Source: Deltaproteobacteria bacterium (GTDB taxonomy: Bacteria; Desulfobacterota; Desulfuromonadia; Geobacterales; JAJYBI01). From it: a stretch of 64,000 bases of DNA. Shown here one piece after another: positions 37,435 to 44,670 of the stretch; the stretch's first letter is position 1; every line of letters begins with the position of its first letter. The DNA lies in the NCBI GenBank assembly GCA_021779095.1, contig JAJYBI010000020.1, forward strand, positions 1 to 64,000. The letters are read 5' to 3'. The notes under the pieces are model-generated. The model was not told the DNA's origin and did not search any database. It was given only the letters and a program-made list of their open reading frames with translations. A program made the translations under genes and the position numbers.

Positions 37435-37742
37435 CCCGCGCGGCGCTCCAGGCCGCTCTGCCCCGTGATGGCGGCCATGATCTCCTGCATGTTCCTGAGG
37501 TCGATCAGTTCCTCGACCTCGTCGCGGGTCATGTCGGGATAGTTGCGGTTGAGCGCCGACAGGATGACGGTGATGGATGCGTCCAGCAGTTCGGGCGACA
37601 TGCCGATGCCCGACGTGTTTGCGGCGCTGAGAATGGAAAGTTCTTCCCGGAGCTTTTTCAGCCGGGCGAAATTGAGGGGGGGAATAACGTACGTTTTCCC
37701 CCCGAGTTTGATGGTGGTGCCGTCGATCAGCGATTGCGTCAT
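37425..37742 (-). CDS. Tail assembly chaperone (G-like)
   Basis: The 105-residue protein has IKLGGKTYVIPPLNFARLKKL at the start and NYPDMTRDEVEELIDLRNMQEIMAA later, like GP41/gpG-type tail chaperones. ATG 37742 has AAAGGGAAC as ribosome site. It lies between tube and tape-measure genes, the invariant position for chaperones, and its end carries the slip site that would make the longer GT form. Confidence 0.8.
   Translation of the reverse strand: MTQSLIDGTTIKLGGKTYVIPPLNFARLKKLREELSILSAANTSGIGMSPELLDASITVILSALNRNYPDMTRDEVEELIDLRNMQEIMAAITGQSGLERRAGEI
37431..37437 (-). other. Candidate -1 ribosomal slip site
   Basis: On the coding strand the zero frame reads GCG GGG GAG ATC TAG at the end of the chaperone gene. 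Slipping back one base on the G run (G GGG GAG) moves ribosomes past the stop into the frame of the downstream extension. The site is two codons from the stop, as expected for tail-chaperone frameshifts. Confidence 0.6.
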
Positions 37743-37831
37743 GATGTTCCCTTTCATCATTCCCCTTGGGTGTCTGCGGCAGGCCGAGGGATACGGCTTT
37801 TCGGGTGCGCCCCCTATCCGCAGACAGTCGG

Positions 37832-38566
37832 TTACATTGCGTCGATGGAGATGCTGCCGATGTTGTTGGAACCGTCGGCCATCACCTCGAAATCGAATTC
37901 CGGGATGATGAAGTCTTCCAGTTTCGTGGCGATGGCGAGCTTGCTGGCGACGCACTTGTTGAGTTTTACCGTAAGCGCGTTCCCCTCGTAGACCTCGTTC
38001 AGCACGCAGGTGAAGTACGGGGCGGCCCCCAGTGCCTGGTTGGTGATGGTGATCTTGTTGCCGCTGGCGGCCACGGTGTAGGTGTAGTTGAGTCTGACGG
38101 TCTTGCCGGTATCCGCGGCGGCGAAAGTGTAAACCCCGGTGCCGCTCACGCTGTACTGCCCCGTCGCCGGAGCGGATGCCACCTTGACGAACGGAATGCC
38201 GGTGGCGCCGTCATAGACGCCGAGGTCGTCGACGAAGGTGGCGCCATTGGCGGCGGTGACCGTAAACGGCGTGGTGGGGATGGTGCCGCTCTCGTCGATA
38301 GCGGTGGCGATCTTGCCCGTGGTCAGGGTCTGACCGAAAAACAGGTCGTTGAACGCCCGGGCGCTGATGTTGGCGGTCTTGGCCTTGCCGGTGATCTTGC
38401 CGGCGCCGCGGGCCACGGACAGAGGAAACTGGTACTGGCCCCGCAGCTCCTTGATGGAGAACGAGAAGTCCAGGCTCACGTCCTGGAGCGCCCCGAATCT
38501 GAGGGGGGTGGAGTTTGCCGCCGTGTTGACGCCGAACAGCGCGCCCGAGCCGAATCCGTATTGCAT
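37832..38566 (-). CDS. Major tail tube protein
   Basis: The 244-residue product (MQYGFGSGALFGVNTAANST, then SIKELRGQYQFPLSVARGAGK) is beta-rich and has the ITGKAKTANISARAFNDLFFGQ pattern of tail tube proteins. The central part (GVYTFAAADTGKTVRLNYTYT) repeats a motif common in decorating or tube domains. It directly precedes the tail chaperones. GAGGTAACGACATG supplies the ribosome site. Confidence 0.85.
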   Translation of the reverse strand: MQYGFGSGALFGVNTAANSTPLRFGALQDVSLDFSFSIKELRGQYQFPLSVARGAGKITGKAKTANISARAFNDLFFGQTLTTGKIATAIDESGTIPTTPFTVTAANGATFVDDLGVYDGATGIPFVKVASAPATGQYSVSGTGVYTFAAADTGKTVRLNYTYTVAASGNKITITNQALGAAPYFTCVLNEVYEGNALTVKLNKCVASKLAIATKLEDFIIPEFDFEVMADGSNNIGSISIDAM

Positions 38567-38600
38567 GTCGTTACCTCCTTGGTATGGTCGATTCTTCCTG

Positions 38601-38777
38601 TTATTTCGTCTTTTCCTCGGCCGGATCGGAAGGCTCCAGCGCCGAGATGCGTGCCTTCAACGCCTCTTTGAAGGCGTGTGCCTCATTGTACAGTTCGGTG
38701 CGGAGCGGGTCGCTCCGGTTGCAGAACTGTGCCCGGAACTCTTCTTCTACGGCTGCCAGTACCTCGTCCCTGTTCAT
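38601..38777 (-). CDS. Small acidic hypothetical protein
   Basis: A 58-residue frame (MNRDEVLAAVEEEFRAQFC, ending PAEEKTK) fills the gap between the tube and terminator genes, with AGGAGA eight bases before the ATG. It is predicted mostly helical. I do not recognise the family. Confidence 0.65.
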   Translation of the reverse strand: MNRDEVLAAVEEEFRAQFCNRSDPLRTELYNEAHAFKEALKARISALEPSDPAEEKTK

Positions 38778-38790
38778 CTCATGTCTCCTT

Positions 38791-39234
38791 TCAAGCCGCG
38801 ACCGGTACGCCGCGCAGGGTTATGTCCATCACCAGAAAACAGGACGGGAGCAGTTGCCCCTCGTCAGTCACGCAGTCGATTTCTTCCGCCACCAGCCCCA
38901 GCGCGGACGCGGTAGTGACCGCCACGGCGCCCAGCAGGTCACCTAACTGAATGGCCAGATCGGCGGCCTGCTCGACATCCTCGCACAGAAACCCGGCATA
39001 GACCCGCATGGTGACATGCGGCTGGAACGCCACCCGGGTGGCCACGGCCGCCTTGCGCAGACGGGGCTGGGTGAGCCGGGCGACAGGCAGTTCGTCCATG
39101 CCGATCTCGTGGCGCTTCTTGTACCCCTTCTTCGCAGCGAACGGTTTGCCCCACTGAGCCAGACAGAAGTCGTTCAGGGCGGTGTCTGTTCCCAGGTTGG
39201 CCGCCAGGGTGTCGAGAATAGCGGCGAAGTTCAT
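38791..39234 (-). CDS. Probable tail terminator/completion protein
   Basis: The 147-residue product starts MNFAAILDTLAANLGTDTAL at ATG 39234, overlapping the previous stop. LGDLLGAVAVTTASALGLVAEE and the pattern of alternating strands and helices fit gpU-like tail terminators, and the position just before the tube gene is right. Identification rests mainly on order and size. A longer frame from 39435 lies within the upstream gene. Confidence 0.55.
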   Translation of the reverse strand: MNFAAILDTLAANLGTDTALNDFCLAQWGKPFAAKKGYKKRHEIGMDELPVARLTQPRLRKAAVATRVAFQPHVTMRVYAGFLCEDVEQAADLAIQLGDLLGAVAVTTASALGLVAEEIDCVTDEGQLLPSCFLVMDITLRGVPVAA

Positions 39235-39689
39235 GGCGTGGCTCCCACGGCAACAGCCACCGGTGCCAGCATCCCGTACAGCAGGACCGGGGTGATCCGC
39301 CAGGCGTCCACGCCGGGGAAGAGTCCGCCCTGCTGCAGACCGGCTAAGACGACCTCGGAACAGAACCAGCGTTCCCGGCTCTGCCGCAACCATGGAATGA
39401 CGAACCGGGCCACACCGAACCAGTCGTACCCGCACCCCACTTCGCGGTCACAGAACCGCCGCACCCGGGATTCGTCTACGGCGACAGCCAGGAAATCCCA
39501 CTTTTCCGGGTCGCTGGCGATCTGCTTGAACCGGCAGCCGCCGTCGCTGGCGGAGCTGGAGTACCAGACCCCCGCAGGGAACACCAGCTCGCAATGGGAG
39601 TATGCGCCGTGGGTAATGCCCCTCACGAGCGCATCCCACAACCCCTTCCAGCCGGTACGTCGCCCCTTGTAAAACGCCACGATCATCAT
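39231..39689 (-). CDS. Papain-like (permuted NlpC/P60-type) protein
   Basis: The 152 residues contain THGAYSHCELVF near the N-terminus and RWFCSEVVLAGL near the C-terminus, the His-then-Cys order of circularly permuted NlpC/P60 (YiiX-like) enzymes. It could be a second tail-linked or assembly-related hydrolase. Both neighbouring genes overlap it by 4 bp, so expression is coupled. Confidence 0.6.
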   Translation of the reverse strand: MMIVAFYKGRRTGWKGLWDALVRGITHGAYSHCELVFPAGVWYSSSASDGGCRFKQIASDPEKWDFLAVAVDESRVRRFCDREVGCGYDWFGVARFVIPWLRQSRERWFCSEVVLAGLQQGGLFPGVDAWRITPVLLYGMLAPVAVAVGATP

Positions 39690-40357
39690 AGGCCGCAGAA
39701 CCTCCGATAGGCGTCCGGTATCGCCAGCAATGCATCAATGTCGGTTGTGGAGGGGATGACCGTGTACGTGAGCCGCAGGTATTCCGCTTCGATGTCGTAG
39801 GCGGCGGGACCAACCTGCCGGTTCTGCGACACGATGTACTGCGCGAACTGCTGGGCGGTCATCCCCAACCGTTCGCCGAAACCCTGCAGGTAGTCGGAGA
39901 CGGTCAGTCCGGATCTGGTGAGTGCCGTTGTGTTGCCGGCCAGGTACGCCGTCGCGGCGGCGTAGTTCTCGTCGTACACCGCCAGCACCCCCACCGATTT
40001 CGCGGCGGCGTTCAGGGCGGCCTGCCGGATCTCCTGCACCTGTTCCGCCACCTGTCCCCGCACGTCGCATACGGCCAGGACCTGGGAACCGGTTGCGGTC
40101 CCGGCCGAATCCTTCCAGACCTCAGTACGCAGTCCGGGAGTGGAACTGTAGAGGTTGAATGCCTGGCAGACCATGACAGTGAACGTCTTGGGGTAAACCG
40201 GGACCGGCCCGGGATTGGGTCGTACCTCCGGGCCATAGGGACCGTTGACGGTGATGGTCTGCGGCGTCACCTGGTCGCGGATGAACAGGGTATAGCCTGC
40301 CATTGCCGGTGCGGCGATGAACAATATGAGCAGGACTACAAACGAGCGAGTGCCCAT
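39686..40357 (-). CDS. Exported phage protein of unknown function
   Basis: It starts MGTRSFVVLLILFIAAPAMA, a clear signal peptide with an AMA cleavage site. The mature 200-residue part begins with a beta-rich segment (YTLFIRDQVTPQTITV) and continues as helices (QVAEQVQEIRQAALNAAAKSV). I do not recognise it. ATG 40357 was preferred over a longer frame that lacks a ribosome site. Confidence 0.6.
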   Translation of the reverse strand: MGTRSFVVLLILFIAAPAMAGYTLFIRDQVTPQTITVNGPYGPEVRPNPGPVPVYPKTFTVMVCQAFNLYSSTPGLRTEVWKDSAGTATGSQVLAVCDVRGQVAEQVQEIRQAALNAAAKSVGVLAVYDENYAAATAYLAGNTTALTRSGLTVSDYLQGFGERLGMTAQQFAQYIVSQNRQVGPAAYDIEAEYLRLTYTVIPSTTDIDALLAIPDAYRRFCGL

Positions 40358-40629
40358 GCAACAGCCTCCTTGCGATTGGGTAGATGGCACCAGAGACAGG
40401 AAAGCACGCAGGTGTCGGGAATGTAATATTTCGGGGCGTTGTCGGGCCTGGGATAACCGGGCGCGGTCTGCCCGCGGGTGACGCTGCCGGTGTGGCAGTA
40501 CGCGAGCTGTACCTTGGATGGTCGGAGGGAGGTCGCAAAGCACGACCGGGCGAATAGCACATACAGCACCACCGTTGCCAGTGCTGCTGGCCAGAACAGA
40601 TAGCCGATGATGCGTTGAGAGAGAGTCAT
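40336..40629 (-). CDS. Small membrane-anchored protein with a CxxCH motif
   Basis: The 97-residue product has one N-terminal hydrophobic segment (LFWPAALATVVLYVLFA) and then a periplasmic region with five cysteines. CLWCH at residues 78-82 is the haem c attachment pattern, and a second CH pair lies at 45-46. It overlaps both neighbours by a few bases. It could be a tiny monohaem cytochrome or a disulfide-linked envelope protein; one chance CxxCH cannot be excluded. Confidence 0.55.
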   Translation of the reverse strand: MTLSQRIIGYLFWPAALATVVLYVLFARSCFATSLRPSKVQLAYCHTGSVTRGQTAPGYPRPDNAPKYYIPDTCVLSCLWCHLPNRKEAVAWALARL

Positions 40630-41402
40630 TTGATCACCAGTGTGCCGGTTATGGTTACCGTGCCGTTGTCGGGATCCACCAGCAACACGTCGGTACCGGA
40701 CGTGCTGCGTACATGAGTTCGTCCCCCCGCCTCCGCCATGAAATGCACGTTGCCGGGATGATCTTTCGTCCCCAAGAGCGCTGTGGCACTACTGTCGGTC
40801 GGGCCCGCCTGGAACCACGTACTCTGGTTGTTCACCGTGCTGTCGTTGATGGCGGTGGTCACGCTCGTTTTGGTCACGTTGGCAGCCGAGCCGGGGGGGC
40901 CCGGGGGGCCGAGCAGCGAACCCTGCAGCACCCAGGCTCCGGCAGATTTCAGGTAGTACGAGCCGTCGCCGGAATAGACGTAGAAGTCGCCGTTGACACC
41001 CACCACCGCATCGGGTGGGTTTGTGACTCCGGTATATATCTGGCTGCCGGCAGGACCGGGCGCACCATCCCGGCCGTCATAGCCGGGTACCAGGTGGAAA
41101 TCGAGCACAGCGGCCGAACTGGTGCCGACGTTGGTGACGGTAGACGCATCTCCGGGATTGCCGGTGGTAACCGTGCCGACGGCAATGGTTGCCGCCGCTC
41201 CTGCGGCGCCTTTCCCCCCTGCGGGGCCCGGGACGGTGACCTTCAGCAGGTTGCCGCCGACGCCCTTGATGGTGATCCGGGGCGGGTTGGTGCTGGTGAC
41301 CGTGATGGATGGAGCCGTAGGCTTGACGATCTTGACGAACAGCGTATCCGCACTGGCGGTGGCGGCGATCAGCAGCAGTATGGCCGTGATGGTACGGATC
41401 AT
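40626..41402 (-). CDS. Exported collagen-like phage protein
   Basis: A signal peptide (MIRTITAILLLIAATASA) precedes a 240-residue mature chain with short Gly-X-Y runs: GPAGGKGAAG, GYDGRDGAPGPAG and GPPGPPGSA. Between and after them are beta-rich parts, ending VDPDNGTVTITGTLVIK, a segment typical of fibre ends. Collagen-like runs are common in phage fibres; the signal peptide is not. It may form a trimeric surface or virion fibre. Confidence 0.65.
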   Translation of the reverse strand: MIRTITAILLLIAATASADTLFVKIVKPTAPSITVTSTNPPRITIKGVGGNLLKVTVPGPAGGKGAAGAAATIAVGTVTTGNPGDASTVTNVGTSSAAVLDFHLVPGYDGRDGAPGPAGSQIYTGVTNPPDAVVGVNGDFYVYSGDGSYYLKSAGAWVLQGSLLGPPGPPGSAANVTKTSVTTAINDSTVNNQSTWFQAGPTDSSATALLGTKDHPGNVHFMAEAGGRTHVRSTSGTDVLLVDPDNGTVTITGTLVIK

Positions 41403-41406
41403 CGCG

Positions 41407-41814
41407 CTACCTCGTAACTGTCGGCTGCACCAGCGCCTTGCCGCGCAGGATGTAACTGACGGCGCCGGTGGAATCGGTCTGCATCAGATCCCAGGTGCCG
41501 CTCTTGCCGGCCATGCTTGCTGTCCAGCCGTGGGAGAGTTTGATATCGAGCGTCCCCGCCGTGGGGTTGGTAACGACGGTGCTGAACGTGGCGAACACAG
41601 CGCCGGCAGGGGCCGGGGCGCTGCGGAACTGCGCCCGAAAGCTGTACCCGGTCAGATCAACCGGGACGTTGTTGCCGGCCGTCAGCGTCAGCCCGAGAAT
41701 GTAATCCTCGCCTGCATAGATGTTGATGTCGTAGACAAGCGGGTCGAACACCCCGGCGGTGGCGGGGAGCGCCGTACAGAGAAGCATGATGATTCCCAGC
41801 AGGATCCGTTTCAT
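41407..41814 (-). CDS. Exported BppU-N-like beta protein
   Basis: After a signal peptide (MKRILLGIIMLLCTALPATA) the chain reads NIYAGEDYILGLTLTAGNNV and PVDLTGYSFRAQFRSAPAPAG, ending ILRGKALVQPTVTR. This is the pattern of the N-terminal baseplate or fibre-attachment domains (BppU-like) often placed next to fibre genes. ATG 41814 overlaps the stop of the lipoprotein gene. Confidence 0.6.
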   Translation of the reverse strand: MKRILLGIIMLLCTALPATAGVFDPLVYDINIYAGEDYILGLTLTAGNNVPVDLTGYSFRAQFRSAPAPAGAVFATFSTVVTNPTAGTLDIKLSHGWTASMAGKSGTWDLMQTDSTGAVSYILRGKALVQPTVTR

Positions 41815-42032
41815 TTCGCCGTGCACCTTTCCGCTTTTTCAAGCAGCTTGGCCATCGCCTCCGGTCCGATCCGGTAGTATGACAACACCTTCTTCCCGGC
41901 CGAACTGCTGGAGTAAATCGCCTGTATCGTGTTGCCCGACAGCACTACCGGCTGCGGCCGTGTCGATGCGCACCCCGATAGCGTCAGTGCTGCCGTCAGC
42001 AAGATCCTGGCGGCCTTGCGCAATTTGTTCAT
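41811..42032 (-). CDS. Small lipoprotein, possible outer-membrane spanin (Rz1-like)
   Basis: The 73-residue product has a lipoprotein signal (RILLTAALTLSGCAS) with Cys 20, and a helical C-terminus. ATG 42032 has a perfect AGGAGG eight bases upstream. Most of it lies inside, and out of frame with, the 98-residue membrane protein at 41839-42135, the arrangement known from Rz/Rz1 spanin pairs. It would complete lysis by fusing inner and outer membranes. Confidence 0.6.
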   Translation of the reverse strand: MNKLRKAARILLTAALTLSGCASTRPQPVVLSGNTIQAIYSSSSAGKKVLSYYRIGPEAMAKLLEKAERCTAK

Positions 42033-42135
42033 CACGTGCCTCCTGTTGCCGTTGCGGCGCACCGGCCACCCATCCCTTGATGATGAAGAGAATGATGTAG
42101 CCGATGACCGTTACGGCCGGCCCGATGGTTCCCAT
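41839..42135 (-). CDS. Small inner-membrane protein, possible spanin (Rz-like)
   Basis: The 98-residue product has an N-terminal hydrophobic anchor (AVTVIGYIILFIIKGWVAG) followed by a charged helical stretch (RQQEARDEQIAQGRQDLADG). It begins two bases after the stop of the upstream membrane protein gene and overlaps the lipoprotein gene in another frame. The overlap and topology suggest an i-spanin, but the periplasmic helix is short. It might also be a holin accessory. Confidence 0.5.
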   Translation of the reverse strand: MGTIGPAVTVIGYIILFIIKGWVAGAPQRQQEARDEQIAQGRQDLADGSTDAIGVRIDTAAAGSAVGQHDTGDLLQQFGREEGVVILPDRTGGDGQAA

Positions 42136-42136
42136 G

Positions 42137-42631
42137 TCATCCCGCCGGAATCGGAGCGGCCGGGGCCGCTGTATCCGCGACAGGCGACGGGGCAGGAGGA
42201 ATGACCGGAGAAGCGGTGGCGGCGGGATCGGTCACTGCAATCGGCTGGATGTTCACCGCCGGGGCGGCGGTAACCCCGGTCAACTTGGCTTCGATGAACT
42301 GCGTCAGTTCGTCCTTCAGCGCGGTTGTGTCATAGGTGATGGTCTTGGTGGCCGGGTCCGCCTTCAATTCCTTGAACGCCAAAAACAGCATGTGCTCCCA
42401 ACCGTTGAACTTCACGTTGTCGAAAAACGGCAGGATGGCGTTGCCTGCCACGTACAGCGCGAATACGGCATAGAAGATGTACGCCTGGGCGGTGGGGGAG
42501 ATGAAGTGCCCGAGGAGCGCCGTCAGGTCGATGTTGCTGCCGTTGACGATCGGGGCGGCGACATCGGCTCCGAAGGCCACCGTGGCAACTGCCAGAACGG
42601 TGAGGGTGCAGAGTAAAATAAAGCGCTTCAT
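42137..42631 (-). CDS. Exported membrane protein in the lysis region
   Basis: The 164-residue product has an N-terminal signal or anchor (MKRFILLCTLTVLAVATVAF), a second hydrophobic segment (AYIFYAVFALYVAGNAILPFF) and a low-complexity Pro/Ala tail. ATG 42631 has GGAG (AAAGGAGTTATCCCC) upstream. Next to the endolysin gene it could be a holin or antiholin; no family is recognised. Confidence 0.55.
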   Translation of the reverse strand: MKRFILLCTLTVLAVATVAFGADVAAPIVNGSNIDLTALLGHFISPTAQAYIFYAVFALYVAGNAILPFFDNVKFNGWEHMLFLAFKELKADPATKTITYDTTALKDELTQFIEAKLTGVTAAPAVNIQPIAVTDPAATASPVIPPAPSPVADTAAPAAPIPAG

Positions 42632-42672
42632 GGGGATAACTCCTTTCCTGATGAACTGCAGTAATGTGTTCC

Positions 42673-43293
42673 TCAAACCGCAGCCATGGCGGCCTTGAGG
42701 TCGGCGACTTCTTTTGCGTCCAGATGCCCGTCTGCGGCGGCCTGTCTGACCATGGCGATGATCTGCGGCGGCTGGCCGTCGCGGGTCAGCCACGATGCCA
42801 GGAACTGGATCTGGGAAGGGTTGGCGGAGGCCCGGTCGAGACGGTATGCCCCGGCGATATCCTCGCACCGATTGAGGATGACAACCGGGTCGGCGGTGTT
42901 GACGGCGGCGAGGGTCTTAGGGCCGATATCGCCATCGGGAGTACAGCCGGCGGCCAGTTGCAGCCACATGGTGCCGCGTGCACCGGCATTGACGATATGG
43001 TCATAGGTCCAGTCGGCAAGCGGCTGATCGTTGATCTCGCCCAGACGGTTGGCGGACCAGAAATTGGTCTGATAAAAGGCGGTGACGAGCTGCTGCAGCT
43101 CAGCATTGTCCTTCAGGCAGCCGGGGAAATCAGCACGCGACGTGGCGGCATCGATCAGCTTCCAGCCGGGCCACTGCGGCCAGAAATGCCGAGCAATACC
43201 GGCGTAGGTCTCGCCGCCGGCATCGGCGTGGTTGTTGGCATAACCGCCCTCGGTGCGGCGGGTTTTTGCATCGGCGGGTGCGAATTCGGACAT
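42673..43293 (-). CDS. Endolysin, GH108-type N-acetylmuramidase
   Basis: RRTEGGYANNHADAGGETYAGIAR near the N-terminus contains the catalytic glutamate (residue 15) of glycoside hydrolase 108, and GPKTLAAVN is the peptidoglycan-binding-like C-terminal signature. The 206-residue size is right. It cuts the glycan strands of the host wall at lysis. Membrane proteins on both sides complete the cassette. Confidence 0.9.
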   Translation of the reverse strand: MSEFAPADAKTRRTEGGYANNHADAGGETYAGIARHFWPQWPGWKLIDAATSRADFPGCLKDNAELQQLVTAFYQTNFWSANRLGEINDQPLADWTYDHIVNAGARGTMWLQLAAGCTPDGDIGPKTLAAVNTADPVVILNRCEDIAGAYRLDRASANPSQIQFLASWLTRDGQPPQIIAMVRQAAADGHLDAKEVADLKAAMAAV

Positions 43294-43302
43294 TTATGTC
43301 TC

Positions 43303-43620
43303 CTACGGTGCGGACGATCCGGGTTGCGACTCCGGAATTATGGGGGGATGATCGTAATACCGACGGCCGGGATGCCGATGATCGTCGCCGTGCATGAGGT
43401 TGCACCTGCCCTCCAGCGCCGAAATACGGCTTTCGTGGTCGTTGTGCTTGCCGAACAGCTCCTTGATGAGTTCCTTCAGCTCGTCCACAGCGGCCGTGAA
43501 GCCCTGCAGGGTCTGGTTGACGCTCCACAGAAAGTACCGGCCGAATAGCGCCAGGGCGGCCAGCAAGAGCACAATGGAGACAATGAGGAACCAAGTGGGG
43601 GTAGTTTTCAGCAATTCCAT
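43303..43620 (-). CDS. Small membrane protein with coiled coil, holin-like
   Basis: The 105-residue product has one transmembrane segment (WFLIVSIVLLLAALALFGRYFLW) and then a helix (FTAAVDELKELIKELFGKHNDHESRI) and a His-rich tail. ATG 43620 lies 9 bp from the endolysin region. It is a candidate pinholin or accessory; single-pass topology does not prove this. Confidence 0.55.
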   Translation of the reverse strand: MELLKTTPTWFLIVSIVLLLAALALFGRYFLWSVNQTLQGFTAAVDELKELIKELFGKHNDHESRISALEGRCNLMHGDDHRHPGRRYYDHPPIIPESQPGSSAP

Positions 43621-43628
43621 GCATGCTC

Positions 43629-44168
43629 CTATGTGGTGGCGATTTCCGCGCTGATCTCTTCCTCGATAATCCGCTTGATCTGCTCCCCCTGGTTGAACTG
43701 CGCCAGGGCGTCGGTGAGAAACGGCCGCTTGCCGAAGCTGCCGGAGGTCCATGTGCCGTCGTGGATCACGTGGGCGTAGACGGCGGAATCGAAGATTACC
43801 ACCTCGCCGGACCCGGCGGTGAAGGTGCCGGCGGCGCCGGTACGGGTTTCTCCGGGGGCTAGCCAGTCCAGCATTCGGCGCAGGTTGCCGGTGATGACCG
43901 GTACCGGGTAGGAACCAGGCTTGGCGCCGAGGCTGTCGGACTGACCCCGGGTGTTACGACGGTTCAGATCCTTCAACGTCTTGTGCCGCTGCACCAGTTT
44001 CATCTGTGACCGGCCGGGGCCGGAGAGCCAGTCGTAGGCGTCCCGGTGGACTCCCTTGGCGATTCGCTTCAGTGCCCGGTCGATGGCGGCGGGGACTTTC
44101 CCCGCCAACTGGTCCAGGTTGTCGATGGCGACCTTGTCGCCTTCGATGGTGACTCGCACGTCAAGCAT
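43629..44168 (-). CDS. Head-tail connector / minor tail protein (gpZ/HK97-gp10-like)
   Basis: The 179-residue product has AIDRALKRIAKGVHRDAYDWLSG and the VYAHVIHDGTWTSGSFGKRPFLTDAL pattern typical of HK97 gp10-like proteins (YA..vE.G...rPFl.pAl). It overlaps the preceding connector gene by 8 bp. It would join head and tail. Confidence 0.75.
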   Translation of the reverse strand: MLDVRVTIEGDKVAIDNLDQLAGKVPAAIDRALKRIAKGVHRDAYDWLSGPGRSQMKLVQRHKTLKDLNRRNTRGQSDSLGAKPGSYPVPVITGNLRRMLDWLAPGETRTGAAGTFTAGSGEVVIFDSAVYAHVIHDGTWTSGSFGKRPFLTDALAQFNQGEQIKRIIEEEISAEIATT

Positions 44169-44598
44169 TGAGGTCTCCGCTGGCGTCGTCGAAGTGGGAC
44201 GACTCCAGGTATCCGCCGGCGAAATCCGCCCCGTCGGACGTGGTGCCGTTGGCCAGCTTGGCGATAAGCGATTCCGCCTCGTCGAGGTACCCCTGCAGGC
44301 TCTTTTTCAGGGCCGAGACCAGGGCTGCGATCCCTTCGTCCGTGTTGCCGGCCAGCCGGTTGAGACGGCGCTGATACAGTTCGGCGGAGCAGAGACACTT
44401 TTCGGCGCGCTTGACGTACGTGGGAACGGGCTCAACGGCCGAAGCGTACACGGCCGCTCCGATCCGGCCGGAGAGGATCGCATCCTGTTCGGCGATGATC
44501 CCCATCAGCCAGGCGTCGAACGTGCCGGCGTTCTGCCCCTGGAACATTTCCGGGATGAAGCCGAGGTCTCTCAGGTCTTGCGCTTCGATTACTGGCAT
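44161..44598 (-). CDS. Head completion / connector protein
   Basis: The 145-residue helical product (AWLMGIIAEQDAILSGRIGAAVYA and GIAALVSALKKSLQGYLDEAESLIAKL) lies between capsid and gp10-like genes, the usual site of head-tail adaptor proteins. I recognise no specific family; the call rests on position. Confidence 0.55.
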   Translation of the reverse strand: MPVIEAQDLRDLGFIPEMFQGQNAGTFDAWLMGIIAEQDAILSGRIGAAVYASAVEPVPTYVKRAEKCLCSAELYQRRLNRLAGNTDEGIAALVSALKKSLQGYLDEAESLIAKLANGTTSDGADFAGGYLESSHFDDASGDLNA

Positions 44599-44620
44599 GG
44601 ATGGCTCCGGTCGGGCGTTC

Positions 44621-44648
44621 AGGAAAGGGGAGGAGATACCTCCTCCCC
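44621..44648 (-). terminator. Stem-loop after the major capsid gene
   Basis: CTCCTCCCC (44640-44648) is the exact complement of GGGGAGGAG (44627-44635) with a 4-base loop; on the transcribed strand the stem is followed by TTTCC. It would dampen transcription from the highly expressed capsid gene into the connector genes. Confidence 0.65.
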
Positions 44649-44670
44649 TCGATCACAACGTCCGACCACG

